Shown here: positions 61,620-64,000 of the stretch, in pieces | How the letters are laid out: the number at the start of each line of letters is the position of its first letter | Position numbering within the stretch: position 1 is the stretch's first letter | NCBI RefSeq assembly: GCF_000002985.6 | Contig: NC_003280.10 | Location: 620,001 to 684,000 of the forward strand | Length of the DNA: 64,000 nt | Source: Caenorhabditis elegans | Lineage: Eukaryota > Nematoda > Chromadorea > Rhabditida > Rhabditidae | Reading direction: 5' to 3' | The notes under the pieces: model-generated | Database searches by the model: none | Seen by the model: the letters and a program-made list of their open reading frames with translations, nothing else | Told to the model about the DNA's origin: nothing | Program-made: the position numbers and the translations under genes

Positions 61620-62465
61620 GGTGAGCGGCATTGGCCGTTCTACAAATCGGCAAATTGCCGGTTTTGCCGGATATCAGATTTGCCGGAGAAGATTTTTTTT
61701 ATAAGACGGAAACTATACCTTGTTGAAATGTTTTCTCGTGTTCTTTAGATATTTTCATTGAATTTGCTAACTTTTCAAAATAGATGTAGGAATATTTATA
61801 GGATGCGTGCCATTTAGCCGAATGAAATTGAAATTTCCAAAAAAAAGGGCAAAATCACAATTCGCCGAACACTTTTGGCAATTGTGGTTTTTCCGGCAAA
61901 TTTGGAAAATTGACAATTTGCCGGTTTGCCGGAATTTTTCAGTTCCGGCAATTTTTCTGATTTGCCGGAATTGTTCAGTTTCGGCAAATTGGCAATTTGC
62001 CGGTTTGCCGAAGATTTTTCAGTTCCGGAAATTTTTCTGATTTGCCGATTTTCCGGAATTTTTCAGTTTTGGCAAGTTGGTAGTTTGCCGGTTTGCCGGA
62101 ATTTTTCAGTTCCGATAATTTTTCTGATTTGCCGGTTTGCCGGAGGTTTTTCAGTTCCGGCAATTTTTCTGATTTACCGATTTGCCGGAATTTTTCAGTT
62201 CCGGCAATTTTTCTGATTTGCCGATTTTCCGGAATTTTTCAGTTTTGGCAAGTTGGTAGTTTGCCGGTTTGCCGGAATTTTTCAGTTTTGGCAAATTGGC
62301 AATTTGCCGGTTTGCCGGAATTTTTCAGTTCCTATAATTTTTCTGATTTGCCGGTTTGCCGGAGGTTTTTCAGTTTCGGCAAATTGACAGTTTGCCGGTT
62401 TGCCGGAATTTTTCAGTTCCGGCAATTTTCTGATTTGCCGATTTGCCGCTTGCCGGAAAAAGGCT
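61620..62465. repeat. Large array of TTTGCCGGAATTTTTCAGTT units
   Basis: About 15 copies of a 30-60-bp unit CGGCAATTTTTCTGATTTGCC / GGTTTGCCGGAATTTTTCAG. Blocks such as the one from 62034 to 62110 recur at 62212-62290, giving a ~178-bp higher-order unit. Related to the CGGCAAAT MITEs; the left flank CAAGGGTGAGCGGCA (61617) looks like a degraded hAT-type end, with no matching right end. Confidence 0.88.
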
Positions 62466-62668
62466 TTAAGTATAAAATATCTTGAAAATATTGCAGAATA
62501 TCGGAAAAATAGCGACCGTTTTTTTTTTTCAATTATTGGAATTTTCCAAAAATTACAAAAATATTAGTTAATCAAAAGGTCACGTTCTCAGAATGACAAT
62601 GAGTATATAAGATAGCCAATTCATTTAAAAAATCATTTCAACCTTCCCAACCTTGCCGTCGATCTTCC

Positions 62669-63320
62669 ATGCACCTGCTGCTGATTGCTCTCGCCCTGCT
62701 TTCAACTGCCGGTGCTGAGTATGTCCACTATCCTTCAAATGGATGCACTCGTCACAACGTGATGAACGGGTTCCAGCTCAAATTTGAAGGACCGCAAGGG
62801 ATCTTTAAGAACGATCATGGTGTTGTCTCAATCAGCTTCTTCTGCAATCCACCAGACGGACGTAAGTATCACAATTATTTATTTAAATTCAATAATTGTT
62901 TCATTTTTTAGTCACCAATGACGCCATTTCCAACAAGCTTGTTGTTAAGCCGGAGCTCCCATTTGGCCACTGGAGAGAGATTCAATGGTGCCCGAATGGA
63001 ACTGTTATCATCGGAATACAAACCAAATCTGACCGTGGTAGAATTGACAAAGCTGGTATCACCAACTTTGCTGCCAAGTGCGGACGTCCGGAAGTCAGAA
63101 CTGGAACTGAGACCTGGGCTTGGGGTATGTACCATAAGGGCACAAAATATATTTCGAGTTAAAAAAAATAAAATTTCCAGAGAATCTCGATACTTTTGGC
63201 GGTTGGGACAAGGAAATCAATTGTCCGGTTGGAGAGGCAATGTATAGATTTAGAGCGAATATTGCCAGAGGTCGAGGGCTTTTTAAATTTACTCACTTCA
63301 GCTGCAATAAGGTTGAATGA
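62669..63320 (+). CDS. VMO-I-domain secreted protein (locus 5, intact)
   Basis: Three exons, 62669-62861, 62912-63124 and 63181-63320, phases 1 and 1; 181 residues. Signal peptide HLLLIALALLSTAGA. Repeat 1 is degenerate (GCTRHNVMNGFQLKFEG ... ISFFCNP); repeat 2 is typical (QWCPNGTVIIGIQTKSD ... NFAAKCGRP); repeat 3 is NCPVGEAMYRFRANIARG ... THFSCNK and has lost the double Cys (CC) seen in the other loci. A TATATAAG box lies at 62604-62611. Two introns instead of one mark it as an older or differently derived member, with intron positions like locus 1. It lacks the C-terminal extension. Confidence 0.9.
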
Positions 63321-63421
63321 CTGTTAAATCAAAAAAAAACAATTTCAAATAAAGATGTTTCTTCTGGGCATTTTCATGTTGTGATTGTACAAAATTAAAC
63401 TAATATCTGATAATTTTATAG

Positions 63422-63955
63422 ACTGATTCCAAAAATCGATTTAAAAGAAGTGTGGGCATTGTTGCTCCTCACAGCTGGATCTGCTACGTTTCCAAGTTAG
63501 TTTTAACAGTTTGAATGGTAGAGTGAAGTTTTTGAGGATTCTACCTGAATAGATTAAAATCGGTTTTAAATGATCAAACCTTATAGTGAGACTCAACGAA
63601 AAATAATAGCATTTTTGGATCAGAATTCGAGAAGATGCTAGGTATGATCAGTGTAAGGCAGAAGTGCGCGGCAATTGCCATTCGGCAACAACTGCCGAAA
63701 TTCCCGACAACTGCCGAAATTCCAAAGGTGCTTTTTTGCATCTGGGTTTCGTGCGCATTGGCGTTTATGGCCCCATCGTTTCTGGGCATGATACTCTACG
63801 TCAGTCCCCTGGTCTCTCGTAAGTTGATATATTTTTCGTAGAAAATATATCAAAATTCCTTCTTCAGCACAGCTCACCTTTTCATCACAATTTGCAGTTT
63901 TACGCGCTGGATATTTAAAGAAATCACTTCAGAAAATTACGTAAGTTAATTTTCG
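63422..63955 (+). CDS. Possible exons of an unidentified gene continuing past the right edge
   Basis: A candidate exon near 63422-63496 reads KEVWALLLLTAGSATFP before a GTTAGT donor. A second, ending at a CTCTC|GTAAGT donor (63819), encodes a hydrophobic stretch, LFCIWVSCALAFMAPSFLG then MILYVSPL. A third starts after TTTGCAG (63897), reads LLRAGYLKKSLQKIT and stops at a GTAAGT donor (~63941). Together they suggest a membrane protein, but the exon linking the first two is confused by CGGCAACAACTGCCG repeats. The family is not recognised. Confidence 0.3.
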
Positions 63956-64000
63956 TTTGTAACAGTTTTAGGAATTTTATATATTCATGGAATATGGACC

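Noticed and set aside
63638-63877. 79-codon minus-strand ORF near the right edge
   Set aside because: Overlaps CGGCAACAACTGCCG repeat words and an opposite-strand hydrophobic exon candidate. No support for the minus frame.

Overview
The window is nematode nuclear DNA, almost certainly Caenorhabditis and close to C. elegans. The grounds are small introns with TTTTCAG-type acceptors, possible trans-splice acceptors just upstream of start codons, nematode-specific families (sri chemoreceptors, an F-box/FBA_2 gene), interstitial arrays of the nematode telomere hexamer TTAGGC, and many palindromic MITEs ending in TTTAAAGGTGG. The density of transposons, pseudogenes and local duplications is typical of a chromosome arm. 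No operon-like spacing, rRNA, tRNA or CRISPR array was seen. All gene models are my own splice reconstructions: reading-frame phase was checked at nearly every junction and exceptions are stated, but no transcript evidence was available.

Left part (1-14 kb): the 5' half of an SLC12-type cation-chloride cotransporter (minus, running off the left edge, two alternative first exons); an arrestin-domain gene (plus); a damaged F-box/FBA_2 gene with a hydrophobic N-terminus; and several minisatellites, two with higher-order periodicity.

Middle-left (14-34 kb): a VMO-I-type secreted-protein gene broken by a hAT-like MITE in a coding exon; a Cdc37-like gene whose domains appear in permuted order; an RPUSD2/RluA-type pseudouridine synthase stretched over 9.3 kb by a 6.1 kb intron full of arrays; and, divergent from it, a complete FMRFamide-receptor-like GPCR lacking the DRY arginine.

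Middle-right (33.7-54 kb): a rearranged zone. The terminal exon of the GPCR sits in a roughly 1 kb imperfect inverted duplication whose far end abuts a 3'-truncated copy of an sri gene. Then come a truncated non-LTR retrotransposon, a small RPA-like two-OB-fold gene with a RING-finger remnant behind it, an intact sri gene, a MITE split by a second 5'-truncated non-LTR element, a terminal-inverted-repeat element carrying an unrecognised multi-exon gene, a VMO-I pseudogene, a second intact sri gene and an sri pseudogene.

Right part (54-64 kb): a small secreted cysteine-containing protein, three more VMO-I genes (one with a C-terminal extension and a transmembrane anchor, its splice donor apparently destroyed by a poly-G run), and a head-to-head pair of small secreted proteins that look like diverged paralogues.

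Functional themes: chemosensory and peptide receptors, and secreted or surface VMO-I proteins (five loci, at least three of them damaged), evolving by duplication and transposon insertion around a few conserved genes (pseudouridine synthase, Cdc37-like, SLC12, arrestin-domain). The best leads are the permuted Cdc37-like gene, the VMO-I proteins with a C-terminal extension, the coding-exon MITE with an exact 8-bp target duplication, the divergent secreted pair and the gene-bearing element at 45.4-47.0 kb.
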